Assembly: GCF_003675855.1 (NCBI RefSeq)
Contig: NZ_RCIH01000004.1
Span: 124,001-188,000 of the forward strand
Direction: 5' to 3'
DNA: 64,000 nucleotides
DNA from: Halostella salina
GTDB taxonomy: Archaea; Halobacteriota; Halobacteria; Halobacteriales; Natronoarchaeaceae
How positions within the stretch are numbered: the first letter of the stretch is position 1; every line of letters starts with the position of its first letter. The position numbers and the translations under genes were made by a program. Below, piece by piece: positions 43,002 through 50,145 of this stretch. The notes beneath the pieces are model-generated. The model was not told where the DNA came from, did no database searches, and worked only from the letters and a program-made list of their open reading frames with translations.

Positions 43002-43163
43002 ATGCTCGAACGGCTCACCGCCACGTGCGAGGCCGCCGGCTGCGACCGCGCGCTCGACGACGGCAACGCCATGCTGGAGATGGAGCGCGACGGCGGCGTC
43101 CGCCGCGCCTACGAGTGCGACTGCGGCGCGGTCACCGTCACCGTCGTCGATCCGTCTCGCTAA
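43002..43163 (+). CDS. 53-residue Cys-rich protein (probable zinc finger)
   Basis: A short protein MLERLTATCEAAGC...CDCGAVTVTVVDPSR with Cys at about residues 9, 14, 39 and 41, a possible zinc site. TTTGACAAGG about 30 bases upstream may be its promoter. It is followed 25 bases later by the DUF371 gene on the same strand, so the two are probably co-transcribed. The family is not recognised. Confidence 0.7.
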   Translation: MLERLTATCEAAGCDRALDDGNAMLEMERDGGVRRAYECDCGAVTVTVVDPSR

Positions 43164-43188
43164 GTGGGGCGACCCGATACCGGCGGCC

Positions 43189-43602
43189 ATGGACGAAGTC
43201 GTCCGCGCTCGCGGCCACGAGAACGTGACCGCCGAGCACGGCAGCACGTTCGAGGTGACGACCGACGACTACCTCACGCCGGCCGGCGACTGCATCCTCG
43301 CCGTCGAGGCCGATCGCGCGCCGGCGGACTTCGACCCCGAGTTCGTCGCGGCCTGCCGTGACGCCGACGCGACGATCACCGCCACCTTTGAGGCCGACGG
43401 CCACGTCGAGACGGTCCGGGGCCGCGGCGACCCGGACCTGGAACTGACGAGCGAGCGGAGCATGGTGGGCCGCACCAGCGACTACGTCGACGAGCGCACG
43501 TTCCTGCTCGGAGCCGACTTCGCCGCCGCCGAGTTCGACCGCGACCTCGTCGCGGCGCTCGCCGACGGGGCGGCGCTGACGGTGACAGTTACGGTGGAGT
43601 AA
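43189..43602 (+). CDS. DUF371 family protein
   Basis: A 137-residue archaeal protein of the DUF371 family: VRARGHENVTAEHGSTFEVT, YLTPAGDCILAVEADRAP, HVETVRGRGDPDLEL, SMVGRTSDYVDERTFLLGAD and a C-terminus ALTVTVTVE. The fold is a beta barrel of unknown function and the gene is conserved across archaea. The start ATG follows CGGCGGCC with no clear SD. Notably, the last eight codons plus stop are duplicated with different synonymous codons at 44338-44364, beyond two small genes, suggesting that this 3' end was replaced by recombination (see the pseudogene entry). Confidence 0.92.
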   Translation: MDEVVRARGHENVTAEHGSTFEVTTDDYLTPAGDCILAVEADRAPADFDPEFVAACRDADATITATFEADGHVETVRGRGDPDLELTSERSMVGRTSDYVDERTFLLGADFAAAEFDRDLVAALADGAALTVTVTVE

Positions 43603-43626
43603 GAACGAACGAAACGGCTAGCAACG

Positions 43627-43740
43627 CTACTCGTCGGAGCGGTCGCGCTTACGCCGGATAAGGAACCGGGAGAGCAGCGCAGGCCCTTGCTGGCTTCGCT
43701 GACCTTTGTCGGACCGTTCGGCAGCGTCGCTATCGGTCAT
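43627..43740 (-). CDS. Possible 37-residue basic peptide, weak
   Basis: A short frame MTDSDAAERSDKGQRSQQGP ending RFLIRRKRDRSDE. It begins 23 bases after the stop of the membrane-protein gene on the same strand, so it could be the second gene of that unit. It is basic and has no recognised domain or clear SD. It lies in the presumed inserted segment. Confidence 0.3.
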   Translation of the reverse strand: MTDSDAAERSDKGQRSQQGPALLSRFLIRRKRDRSDE

Positions 43741-43763
43741 ACGATATGCTAACCGGTCGAGGG

Positions 43764-44264
43764 TCAAAAAACCACGCCATACCCGATCAGCGCGACGCCG
43801 GACAGCAACGCGAGCTGCGTGATCAGGAGTAGCCTCGCATTGAGCCAGGTCGTCGTCCCGTTTTCGTCGATCCAGACCGCGTACGTTCGAAGCAGGTCCT
43901 CGTCCCACGAAACGTCCTGATCGAAGTCGTCCTCGACGAGCTGGTGGATATACCGTTTCGTCGGGCCGACGTGGACGCTCGATTCGCTGTACGTGTAAAC
44001 GCCGAAACAGAGGGACGCAAAGAGGAACCCACCGCCGAGACGAACCGACACACCACTGAAGGCGTCCGCCCCGGCGATCTCCCGAGCCGAGATCAGGATC
44101 CCGATCAGGACGATCGTGATTCGGACGGTCCGCATGGCTTTGTCGTCGATATCGGCGACCGTTTGTTGCTGTGCTTCCAGCACACAGCGTGCCTCTTCGT
44201 ACGTTGTCTGGAGTCGTTGGCTCTCCCAGCCATCCGACTCGTTCGGTTCCTTGCTGCCTTCCAT
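43764..44264 (-). CDS. Three-helix membrane protein with DxKA motif, function unknown
   Basis: A 166-residue protein. The N-terminal 50 residues are a charged helix ending QQQTVADIDDKAMRTVR. Two membrane helices follow (ITIVLIGILISAREIAG and LGGGFLFASLCFGVYTY). An acidic cytoplasmic segment (VEDDFDQDVSWDEDLL) comes next, and a final helix ends the protein (LLLITQLALLSGVALIGYG). The helix with Asp-x-Lys-Ala just before the membrane resembles small-membrane effector families such as SLATT/PycTM, which act in antiviral signalling; this is only a resemblance and no cyclase gene is beside it. Its codons use more A and T than its neighbours. A minus-strand TATA-like AATTATTTAG lies about 35 bases upstream. 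Confidence 0.75.
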   Translation of the reverse strand: MEGSKEPNESDGWESQRLQTTYEEARCVLEAQQQTVADIDDKAMRTVRITIVLIGILISAREIAGADAFSGVSVRLGGGFLFASLCFGVYTYSESSVHVGPTKRYIHQLVEDDFDQDVSWDEDLLRTYAVWIDENGTTTWLNARLLLITQLALLSGVALIGYGVVF

Positions 44265-44337
44265 CCGAACGATCGCGAAAGCTACCGCTGGGGACTAAAT
44301 AATTCCGACCACAGACAGTTGAACCAATCATCGGCGA

Positions 44338-44364
44338 CTGACTGTCACGGTCACCGTCGAGTAA
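44338..44364 (+). pseudogene. Remnant of a DUF371 gene 3' end
   Basis: CTGACTGTCACGGTCACCGT then CGAGTAA encodes LTVTVTVE and stop, exactly the C-terminus of the DUF371 protein, but most third positions differ from the intact copy at 43576-43602. No similarity is seen further upstream. This is best read as the original 3' end of the gene, left behind when a foreign DUF371 tail plus extra DNA recombined in. Confidence 0.65.
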
Positions 44365-44401
44365 CGGGAGGCATTTCTCCCCCGCGCTCCAAGGCTCGTC
44401 C

Positions 44402-45217
44402 ATGTCCGACGACGCCGAGCCGACGGAGAACATCAGCGGCGGGACGGAGGGCTGGGAGGCGTTCGCCGACGACGGCGAGGAGGCGACCACCCGGGCCGAG
44501 GCCGTCGTCGACCGCCTCGGCGAGCTGTACTGGCAGAAGGCGTACGGCGGGCGCGACGCGTTCGAGTGTCTCGTCCGCACTATCCTGAGCCAGAACACCA
44601 GCGACGTGGCGAGCCAGCCGGCCCACGATGCGCTGATGGACCGGTACGGAGGAGACGACAAGGATCTGGCGGAAGCCCTGGCCGCCGCCGAGCAGTCACG
44701 GCTCGCCGAAACCATCTCGTCGGCTGGCCTGTACAACCAGAAATCCGAGGTGATCATCGACGCCGCCGAGTGGGTGCTGGACGAGTTCGGCTCCGAGGCG
44801 GCGTTCGACGAGTTCGTCCGGACCGGCGACCCCGACGAAGTCCGGGACACCCTGCTGTCGGTGACCGGCGTCGGGCCGAAGACGGCCGACTGCGTCCTGC
44901 TGTTCTCGGGCGGACGCGGTGGGGTGTTTCCCGTGGACACGCACGTCCACCGGATCGCGCGCCGCCTCGGGGTCGCGCCGGCCGACGCCGACCACGAGGG
45001 CGTCCGCGCGGCGCTGGAGCAGGCTGTCCCCGCCGAGAAATGTGGTTTCGGCCACACCGCGATGATCCAGTTCGGCCGGGAGTACTGCACGGCGCGCAAG
45101 CCGGCCTGTCTCGACGACCCCGAGGCGTGCCCGATGTCGGAACTGTGCGACCAGGTCGGCGTCTACCCGGCGACGGGCGAGGTGGAGGACCCGGCGGACG
45201 CCGCGGCCGGCGACTGA
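44402..45217 (+). CDS. nth: Endonuclease III (DNA glycosylase/AP lyase)
   Basis: A 271-residue HhH-GPD glycosylase. Motifs: FECLVRTILSQNTSD (helix-turn region), the helix-hairpin-helix LLSVTGVGPKTADCVLL with catalytic Lys, and the conserved Asp in FPVDTHVHRIARRLG. The [4Fe-4S] cluster loop is CTARKPACLDDPEACPMSEL followed by Cys. The Cys spacing is 6, 6 and 5 residues, whereas the bacterial enzyme has 6, 2 and 5, so four extra residues sit in the loop. It removes oxidised pyrimidines and nicks abasic sites. It has an acidic N-terminal extension of about 40 residues, common in haloarchaea. Downstream of the putative insertion. Confidence 0.94.
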   Translation: MSDDAEPTENISGGTEGWEAFADDGEEATTRAEAVVDRLGELYWQKAYGGRDAFECLVRTILSQNTSDVASQPAHDALMDRYGGDDKDLAEALAAAEQSRLAETISSAGLYNQKSEVIIDAAEWVLDEFGSEAAFDEFVRTGDPDEVRDTLLSVTGVGPKTADCVLLFSGGRGGVFPVDTHVHRIARRLGVAPADADHEGVRAALEQAVPAEKCGFGHTAMIQFGREYCTARKPACLDDPEACPMSELCDQVGVYPATGEVEDPADAAAGD

Positions 45218-45245
45218 GCGCCGCGGGACCGTCTCTCTGCGGTCG

Positions 45246-45833
45246 TCACGGGTCGACCGGGCAACCCCGGATCATGCCGCCGCGCATCCCGTCGGCCAGC
45301 CAGTACAGCGACAGCAGGAGGACGCCCAGCGACAGGAGCGCGAACTCCAGGCCATCGAGGGGGAGCAGCGTCAGCAGCCCGGTCGCGCCGAACAGCGAGA
45401 GCAGGCCGGCGAGCACCGTCGACCCGCAGGCCGCACAGCCCGCGCCGAGCGTGCCCAGCACCACGCCGGCGGCGCTCCCGGTGCCGCCCCGCAGCGTGGC
45501 GTGTTCGACCAGGTGGTAGGCGACCAGCGCGACGTTGACGCCGATCAGCGCGGCGACGGCGAGCAGGATCCCCGTCTCGGCGGCGGTGTACGCGGTCGGG
45601 CTGACGACCGGGTAGAGGTTCACGAGGATCCCGAGTCGGTTCTCGACGGGGAGCGAGCCGCCGAGCACGAGCGCGTTGATCAGCCCGACGTTCAGCGTGT
45701 AGACGAACAGCGTCAGACCGACGAGCGCGGCGACGACCGCCAGCAGCGCGTAGCGCGGGACGCCGAGCACGAGCCGGGCGGTACGGCCGACCAGTCGCCA
45801 GTCGCCAGTGGCGGTGGGGAGGTCCGGCGTCAT
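45246..45833 (-). CDS. Membrane protein with C-x-x-C motif, paired with DsbA-like lipoprotein
   Basis: A 195-residue protein with about five membrane helices (YALLAVVAALVGLTLFVYTL, AAETGILLAVAALIGVNVAL, and others). The segment LGAGCAACGSTVLAGLLSLF places a Cys-x-x-Cys pair at the start of a helix, and a further Cys lies near the C-terminus (RGCPVDP). I do not recognise a named family. It overlaps the upstream DsbA-like gene by four bases (ATGA), so they are co-translated. A role in re-oxidising or reducing the DsbA-like partner, as DsbB or CcdA do elsewhere, is a reasonable inference but unproven. Confidence 0.8.
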   Translation of the reverse strand: MTPDLPTATGDWRLVGRTARLVLGVPRYALLAVVAALVGLTLFVYTLNVGLINALVLGGSLPVENRLGILVNLYPVVSPTAYTAAETGILLAVAALIGVNVALVAYHLVEHATLRGGTGSAAGVVLGTLGAGCAACGSTVLAGLLSLFGATGLLTLLPLDGLEFALLSLGVLLLSLYWLADGMRGGMIRGCPVDP

Positions 45834-46480
45834 ACCCCGAGTGCGTTGGCGTACACGTCGTAGCTCTGTGCCCCCGTCACGAGCGTCCGGAACTCGCCGC
45901 CCGAGAACAGCGCGACGGTCGGCGTCGCGGACACGTCGGCGTCCTCGCCGTCCGTCAGGTCCTGCTGGACGGCGTCGTCGTACGTCTCCGCCCGGGCGTC
46001 TTCGACGACCCCGGCGGCGTCCACTTCGGTCTCGTCGGCGAGGAACGCCTCGGTCCGGTCGAGGACGTTGTCGGTCCCGAACGCCGACTGCTCGGCGTAG
46101 TAGTGCGCTTTCAGCGCCCAGAACGCCGCCTCGTCGCGGTCGTACGTCGCCTCCATCGCCTGCACGGCGGGCTTGCCCCAGTCGTACACTACCGGGAACA
46201 CGCGGTAGACGAACGCGGCGTCGCCCGGATCGACGAGTTCGTCGCGGATCCGCGGGAACGTCTCCGTCTCGAAGCGACGGCAGGTGGGACAGGACGGGTC
46301 CTCGAACGCGACCAGCAGGTCCTCGGCGTCGTCGGGGTCGCCGAGCGCGGGCTGGGCAGCGAGGTTGCGGGCGGCCGGATGGTCCGACTGGCCGCTGCTG
46401 CTGCCGCCCCCGCCGCCCAGACAGCCGGTCAGCCCCGCGACGCCGGTGCCGACCGCGCCGAGAAGCGCACGCCGTCTCAT
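45830..46480 (-). CDS. DsbA-family thiol-disulfide lipoprotein
   Basis: A 216-residue exported protein. The N-terminus MRRRALLGAVGTG with lipobox LTGC and a following Gly/Ser linker marks a Tat-exported lipoprotein. The thioredoxin fold has active site SCPTCRRFE (CPTC), the helical insertion domain (FWALKAHYYAEQSAF) and the cis-Pro loop VSATPTVALFSGGE. It should form or rearrange disulfide bonds outside the membrane. The start at 46480 puts the arginine motif first; MPRAAEQPAM nine codons upstream is possible. It is translationally coupled to the membrane-protein gene with the C-x-x-C motif. Confidence 0.9.
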   Translation of the reverse strand: MRRRALLGAVGTGVAGLTGCLGGGGGSSSGQSDHPAARNLAAQPALGDPDDAEDLLVAFEDPSCPTCRRFETETFPRIRDELVDPGDAAFVYRVFPVVYDWGKPAVQAMEATYDRDEAAFWALKAHYYAEQSAFGTDNVLDRTEAFLADETEVDAAGVVEDARAETYDDAVQQDLTDGEDADVSATPTVALFSGGEFRTLVTGAQSYDVYANALGV

Positions 46481-46544
46481 TGCCGGCTGTTCGGCCGCCC
46501 GCGGCATGAACCGCCCGCGCTCTTGCGGGGCCGCCGCACGGCCG

Positions 46545-47030
46545 TCACTGCGCCAGCAGGACGACCGCGGCGGTCGCGAGACCGACGCCGGCCACGTCGG
46601 TCGCCTCGACGGACTCGCCAAGCACCACGACGCCGAGCAGCGCGGCGACGACGAAGTACAGCGCGCTCACCGTCGTGACGACGCTGGTCCGCCCGCGCTC
46701 TAACCCGGCGTAGAACGCGACCGCGCCGATCCCGGCGAACACACCGGCGACGAGCGCGATGCCGATGCCTGTCCGGGCGGTCGACAGCGTGTCGTCCCGG
46801 GCCGCGACGTAGCCCAGCGCGACCACGACGCTCGCCGCGTAGGAGAACACCATCGCCGACACGGGGTCGATATGCTTCGTCGCCACGTCGGCCAGCAGCG
46901 CCCACACGCCCCACGCCAGCATCGCCAGCACCGCGAACAGTATGTCGGACTCGCCATACTCGCCGTTCGGTCGGCCCCGTGCTAACGGCTTCGGACGGAC
47001 CCGGGCCGGCGTGGACTGTTTTGGTTTCAA
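46545..47030 (-). CDS. EamA/DMT-type half-size transporter
   Basis: A protein of about 161 residues with five membrane helices (DILFAVLAMLAWGVWALLAD, PVSAMVFSYAASVVVALGYV, GIGIALVAGVFAGIGAVAF, TTVSALYFVVAALLGVVVLG, and the last AGVGLATAAVVLLA). It is a half-length drug/metabolite transporter-type protein, which must pair to form a full unit. The substrate is unknown. The start is uncertain. The longest frame uses TTG 47030 and adds about 28 polar residues (KPKQSTPARVRPKPLARGRP) that family members lack; no ATG lies nearer the first helix. Confidence 0.75.
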   Translation of the reverse strand: MKPKQSTPARVRPKPLARGRPNGEYGESDILFAVLAMLAWGVWALLADVATKHIDPVSAMVFSYAASVVVALGYVAARDDTLSTARTGIGIALVAGVFAGIGAVAFYAGLERGRTSVVTTVSALYFVVAALLGVVVLGESVEATDVAGVGLATAAVVLLAQ

Positions 47031-47068
47031 CCGATGTGGTCACCAGTACGGTCACCGATGTGGTCGCC
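47031..47068 (+). repeat. 14-base direct repeat pair (CCGATGTGGTCrCC)
   Basis: CCGATGTGGTCACC at 47031-47044 and CCGATGTGGTCGCC at 47055-47068, differing at one base. They lie directly upstream of the EamA gene start and could be protein-binding sites or part of an unstable sequence. Confidence 0.6.
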
Positions 47069-47105
47069 GAACCGATCGGGTGACGCCCTCCCCTCTGAAT
47101 AGCAC

Positions 47106-47147
47106 ACGATCACTGAACCAGTCAGCAGACGATCACCGAACCAGCCA
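47106..47147 (+). repeat. 19-base direct repeat pair (ACGATCACyGAACCAGyCA)
   Basis: ACGATCACTGAACCAGTCA at 47106-47124 and ACGATCACCGAACCAGCCA at 47129-47147, with two mismatches and a 23-base period, so adjacent faces are two helical turns apart. Function unknown. Together with the pair at 47031 and repeat copy B they fill the 345 bases before the aCPSF1 gene end; no gene is seen in this stretch. Confidence 0.6.
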
Positions 47148-47197
47148 TACGGCCGGCGCGAGCCCGCGGCGCTTGCACGCGCCGCGGGCGAGCGGAC

Positions 47198-47378
47198 GGG
47201 GAAGGGCAGGTTAGCAGCTGTCGGTTACAGTATAGCAAGCATACGGCGGCGGAGCCGCCGTTTCACCCCGAACGAGCGCAGCGAGTGAGGGGCCTTTTTC
47301 ATCGACGTTTTTGCCGGGAGGGTGCCCGCAGCAGGCCGACGGCCTGCGAGGACACCCGACCGGGAAAAAGGTCGTTTA
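47198..47378. repeat. Structured dispersed repeat, copy B
   Basis: A 181-base element with the same motif order as copy A: GGGGAAGGGCAGG, GCATACG, 7-bp hairpin CGGCGGC-GGA-GCCGCCG, GGCCTTTTTCATCGAC, hairpin GCAGGCC-GAC-GGCCTGC inside GGGTG/CACCC, and AAAAAGGTCGT-TTA. The final TTA is the TAA stop of the minus-strand aCPSF1 gene, exactly as in copy A. In the first hairpin the central stem bases are swapped on both arms relative to copy A (CGCCGCC/GGCGGCG there), so pairing is kept while sequence changes. The variable middle hairpins differ in sequence but keep their position. Confidence 0.85.
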
Positions 47379-49307
47379 TACGAAGCGGAACGTTTCCAGG
47401 TTCTTCGGCGCGAACGTCCGCATGTTGTAGTCGTGGTACAGCGCCGACGAGAGGTCCTGCACCGACGACTCGTCGCCGTGGACGCAGAGCACCTTCTCGG
47501 GGCGGGGGTTCATCGTCTTCACGAAGTTCTCCAGCCCCTGCCGGTCGGCGTGGCCGGAGAAGCCGTCGACGGTCTCGGTTTCCATCTTCAGCGTGAGCGT
47601 GTCGCCGCCGCGGCGGCCGCCGTTGCCCCGGTCGTCGATGGGGATCTCGTCCCAGCCGCTCTGGATGCGGCTACCCAGCGTCCCCTGGGCCTGGTAGCCG
47701 ACGAACGTGAGGGTGTTGTCGGGGTCGCTGCCGAAGTGGCGGAGCCAGGACATGATGGGGCCGCCCTCGATCATGCCGGAGGTCGAGAGGACGATGCAGG
47801 GCTCGCCGTCGGCGACCTCGCGGCGCTCCTCCTCGCCGCCGTCGATGTGGTTGAACTGGTCGGCGAGGAACGGGTTCTCGTCGTCGTGGAAGATGCGGTC
47901 ACGCAGGTCGTCACGGAGGTACTCGGGGTAGGTGGAGTGGATGGCCGTCGCCTCCCAGATCATGCCGTCGAGGTGGACCGGCATCTCCGGGATGTCGCCG
48001 TTTCGCATGGCCTCCTCCAGCACGAGCATCATCTCCTGGGAGCGGCCGACGGCGAACGCCGGGATGAGCACCTTCCCGTCGCGGTCGTACGTCTCGTTGA
48101 TGACCTCCTTCAGCTTGCGCTCGGAGTCCTCCTGGTCGGTCTGGTAGTCGTTGCGACCGCCGTAGGTGGATTCGAGCACGAGCGTCTCGACGCGCGGGAA
48201 GTCGTTGACCGCGCCGTTGAACAGGCGGGTGTCGTCGTAGTGGATGTCGCCGGAGAAGGCGACGTTGTACAGGCCGTCGCCGATGTGGAAGTGGGAGACG
48301 GCGGAGCCGAGGATGTGGCCGGCGTTGTGGAGGGTGAGCTTCACGTCCGGCGCGATGTCGGTCACGTCGCCGTACTCAAGCGGGATGGTGTGTTTGATCG
48401 CCTCGCGGACCATCTCGGAGTCGTAGGGGGGTGCGCGGCCCTCCTTGGCGGCCACGTCGAGGTAGTCCAGCTGGAGCAGGCCCATCAGGTCCCGGGTCGG
48501 CTCCGTCGTGTATATCGGGCCGTCGTAGCCGTACTTGAACAGGAGGGGGATGAGCGCCGAGTGGTCGAGGTGGGCGTGTGTGAGGACGACGGCGTCGATG
48601 TTCTGCGCGCCCGCGCCGAGCGCCTCGGGCACCTGGAGGTACGGCACCTCGCCCTCCGCGCCGGGCTTGTCGCCGCAGTCGATGAGGATGCGCGTCTCGG
48701 GCGTCGAGAGGACGAAGGAGGCGCGCCCGACCTCGCGGCAGCAGCCGAGCGTGGTGATCCGGACGTACTCCTCGTCGGACATCTCCTCGCGGTGGATCTG
48801 CCGGCCGACGCGCTCGAGCACGTCGCGGCGGTCGTCGCGTTCCTGCTTGAGGAAGTTCCGGACGTTCGAGACGGTGGAGGACTCGATCGGCGGCGTGCGG
48901 ACGACCTCGGGCGTCCAGCCGACCTTCTGGGTGATCTCCCGGAGCGTCGAGCCGTGGCGGCCGATCACCATGCCGGGTTTCTCGGCCTCGATGACGACCT
49001 CGCCGGTGTCGGCGTGGAAGTCGAGGTCGGTCACGCCCGCGTCCTCGGGGATGACGTTCCTGATCTGCTCGCGAGCGTCGCGGGGCTCGGAGAGCACGTC
49101 CGGGTCCGGGCGGACGGTGATTCGCTTGCGGAGCTTGCTGGCGAGCTGTCGGATCAGGTCGCCCTTCTGCGCGAACTTCTTCGGGTCGCGGGTGTACACG
49201 ACGAGCTCGGGGCCCTCGTACTTGACGTCGGACACCGAGATGTCGTTCGGCAGTTCGCTCGTGATCTCTTCGTGCAGGTCGTCGAGTTGTTGTTCAACGG
49301 AACTCAT
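47376..49307 (-). CDS. aCPSF1/FttA beta-CASP ribonuclease (transcription termination factor)
   Basis: A 643-residue protein with the full archaeal layout. Two N-terminal KH domains come first (residues 1-140; EAEKPGMVIGRHGSTLREI). The metallo-beta-lactamase core has VLTHAHLDHSA and further Zn ligands HNAGHILGSAVSHF and FSGDIHYD. The beta-CASP domain contains VETLVLESTYGGRN and PAFAVGRSQEMM. A C-terminal metal-binding His lies in VDGFSGHADRQG. In archaea aCPSF1 (FttA) cuts nascent RNA 3' ends at U-rich sites and terminates transcription. The start at 49307 (MSSVEQQ) matches the usual N-terminus. Its own stop codon merges with a structured, U-tract-bearing repeat, a fitting though unproven context for self-regulation. 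Confidence 0.95.
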   Translation of the reverse strand: MSSVEQQLDDLHEEITSELPNDISVSDVKYEGPELVVYTRDPKKFAQKGDLIRQLASKLRKRITVRPDPDVLSEPRDAREQIRNVIPEDAGVTDLDFHADTGEVVIEAEKPGMVIGRHGSTLREITQKVGWTPEVVRTPPIESSTVSNVRNFLKQERDDRRDVLERVGRQIHREEMSDEEYVRITTLGCCREVGRASFVLSTPETRILIDCGDKPGAEGEVPYLQVPEALGAGAQNIDAVVLTHAHLDHSALIPLLFKYGYDGPIYTTEPTRDLMGLLQLDYLDVAAKEGRAPPYDSEMVREAIKHTIPLEYGDVTDIAPDVKLTLHNAGHILGSAVSHFHIGDGLYNVAFSGDIHYDDTRLFNGAVNDFPRVETLVLESTYGGRNDYQTDQEDSERKLKEVINETYDRDGKVLIPAFAVGRSQEMMLVLEEAMRNGDIPEMPVHLDGMIWEATAIHSTYPEYLRDDLRDRIFHDDENPFLADQFNHIDGGEEERREVADGEPCIVLSTSGMIEGGPIMSWLRHFGSDPDNTLTFVGYQAQGTLGSRIQSGWDEIPIDDRGNGGRRGGDTLTLKMETETVDGFSGHADRQGLENFVKTMNPRPEKVLCVHGDESSVQDLSSALYHDYNMRTFAPKNLETFRFV

Positions 49308-49665
49308 AGTGAGAACTGAGTAGCGTCGTCGGGGTCTTCCGGTACCGGTGGGCCGCTCGCGCTCCGCCGCCGGCCGGCCGCGGGGGTCCCGCGGTCGGCG
49401 TCCCGTGAGACGGACTACAGCAGTCCGTAGCAGGCGGTTCGTCACTGTGTCGTAACACGGTACACATAGCGATATCGTCCCGGTTGTGTGTGGGTAGCGC
49501 GTCGGTCGAGGCGCTCGGGGATCGGTCCCACGATGCGCGGGAAGGTCCGGAAGAACCCGCTTACTCGGCCATATTACTTCCTTGTTATAAAAGCCTTCGC
49601 AATACCGGGCAGTCGCGGGGCCGTCGCCCGAAGCGTATTGCCCGGTCGTGCCCTACGGTCCCACG
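49308..49665. other. 358-base divergent intergenic region
   Basis: No gene is seen. It includes the promoter region of aCPSF1, an AT-rich stretch with TTGTTATAAAAGCC at 49583-49596, and an 8-bp inverted repeat ACCGGGCA (49604-49611) / TGCCCGGT (49639-49646) placed just before the hypothetical gene starting at 49666. GCGTATTG near 49634-49641 is a TATA-like box about 27 bases before that gene. Confidence 0.55.
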
Positions 49666-50145
49666 ATGCATCTCACCCCCGACACAGTGGCCGCGGAGCG
49701 CGACCGGGTCCGGGAGCGCGCGGACGTGGTGGTGCCGCTGGTCAACGACCTCCGGACGGAGTTCTCGGAACTGTTCGACACCGACGTCGACCCGGTGACC
49801 GCGGCGGCGTACCGCGACGAGGTCGACGCCGTCTTCGCGGACGGGGACCTGGCGGTCAACGTCGCCGCGCTCGTGGGGCTGTTGCGCGGTCTGGACGTCG
49901 AAACGGACTACCCGGGCTTCGTGGTCGACGAACTGCTCGGCCGCCAGCTCGCGGGCATGATCGCCGGCGGCCAGCCGCTCGGCCTGCTCGGCGAGGCGGC
50001 GTTTCACTACGCGGACGTCCGCCACCACCCGCCGGACGCGACCGCGGGCAGCGACGACCTGGACGCCGCGCTCGCCGCGGGGTTCCAGACGCGGCTGCCC
50101 GGCTGGGACTGGACCGAGGGGCCGAGCCCGTTCCGGGTGGATTAG
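49666..50145 (+). CDS. Soluble helical protein of unknown function
   Basis: A 159-residue protein, mostly helical and acidic (VAAERDRVRERADVVVPLVN, VNVAALVGLLRGLDVETDYP, LLGRQLAGMIAGGQPLGLLG), ending RLPGWDWTEGPSPFRVD. No named domain is recognised. The ATG at 49666 (MHLTPDTV) is preferred to the upstream GTG at 49648 because of a TATA-like patch about 27 bases away. Its stop overlaps the convergent DICT gene by four bases. An inverted repeat just upstream may control it. Confidence 0.75.
   Translation: MHLTPDTVAAERDRVRERADVVVPLVNDLRTEFSELFDTDVDPVTAAAYRDEVDAVFADGDLAVNVAALVGLLRGLDVETDYPGFVVDELLGRQLAGMIAGGQPLGLLGEAAFHYADVRHHPPDATAGSDDLDAALAAGFQTRLPGWDWTEGPSPFRVD

Noticed and set aside
43627-44264. 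Toxin-antitoxin pair made of the membrane protein and the 37-residue peptide
   Set aside because: The order is possible, but neither product matches a known toxin or antitoxin and the peptide may not be a gene.
47285-47596. Plus-strand frames across repeat copy B into the aCPSF1 gene
   Set aside because: They read through hairpins of the repeat and the antisense strand of aCPSF1, with Arg/Ser-rich composition.
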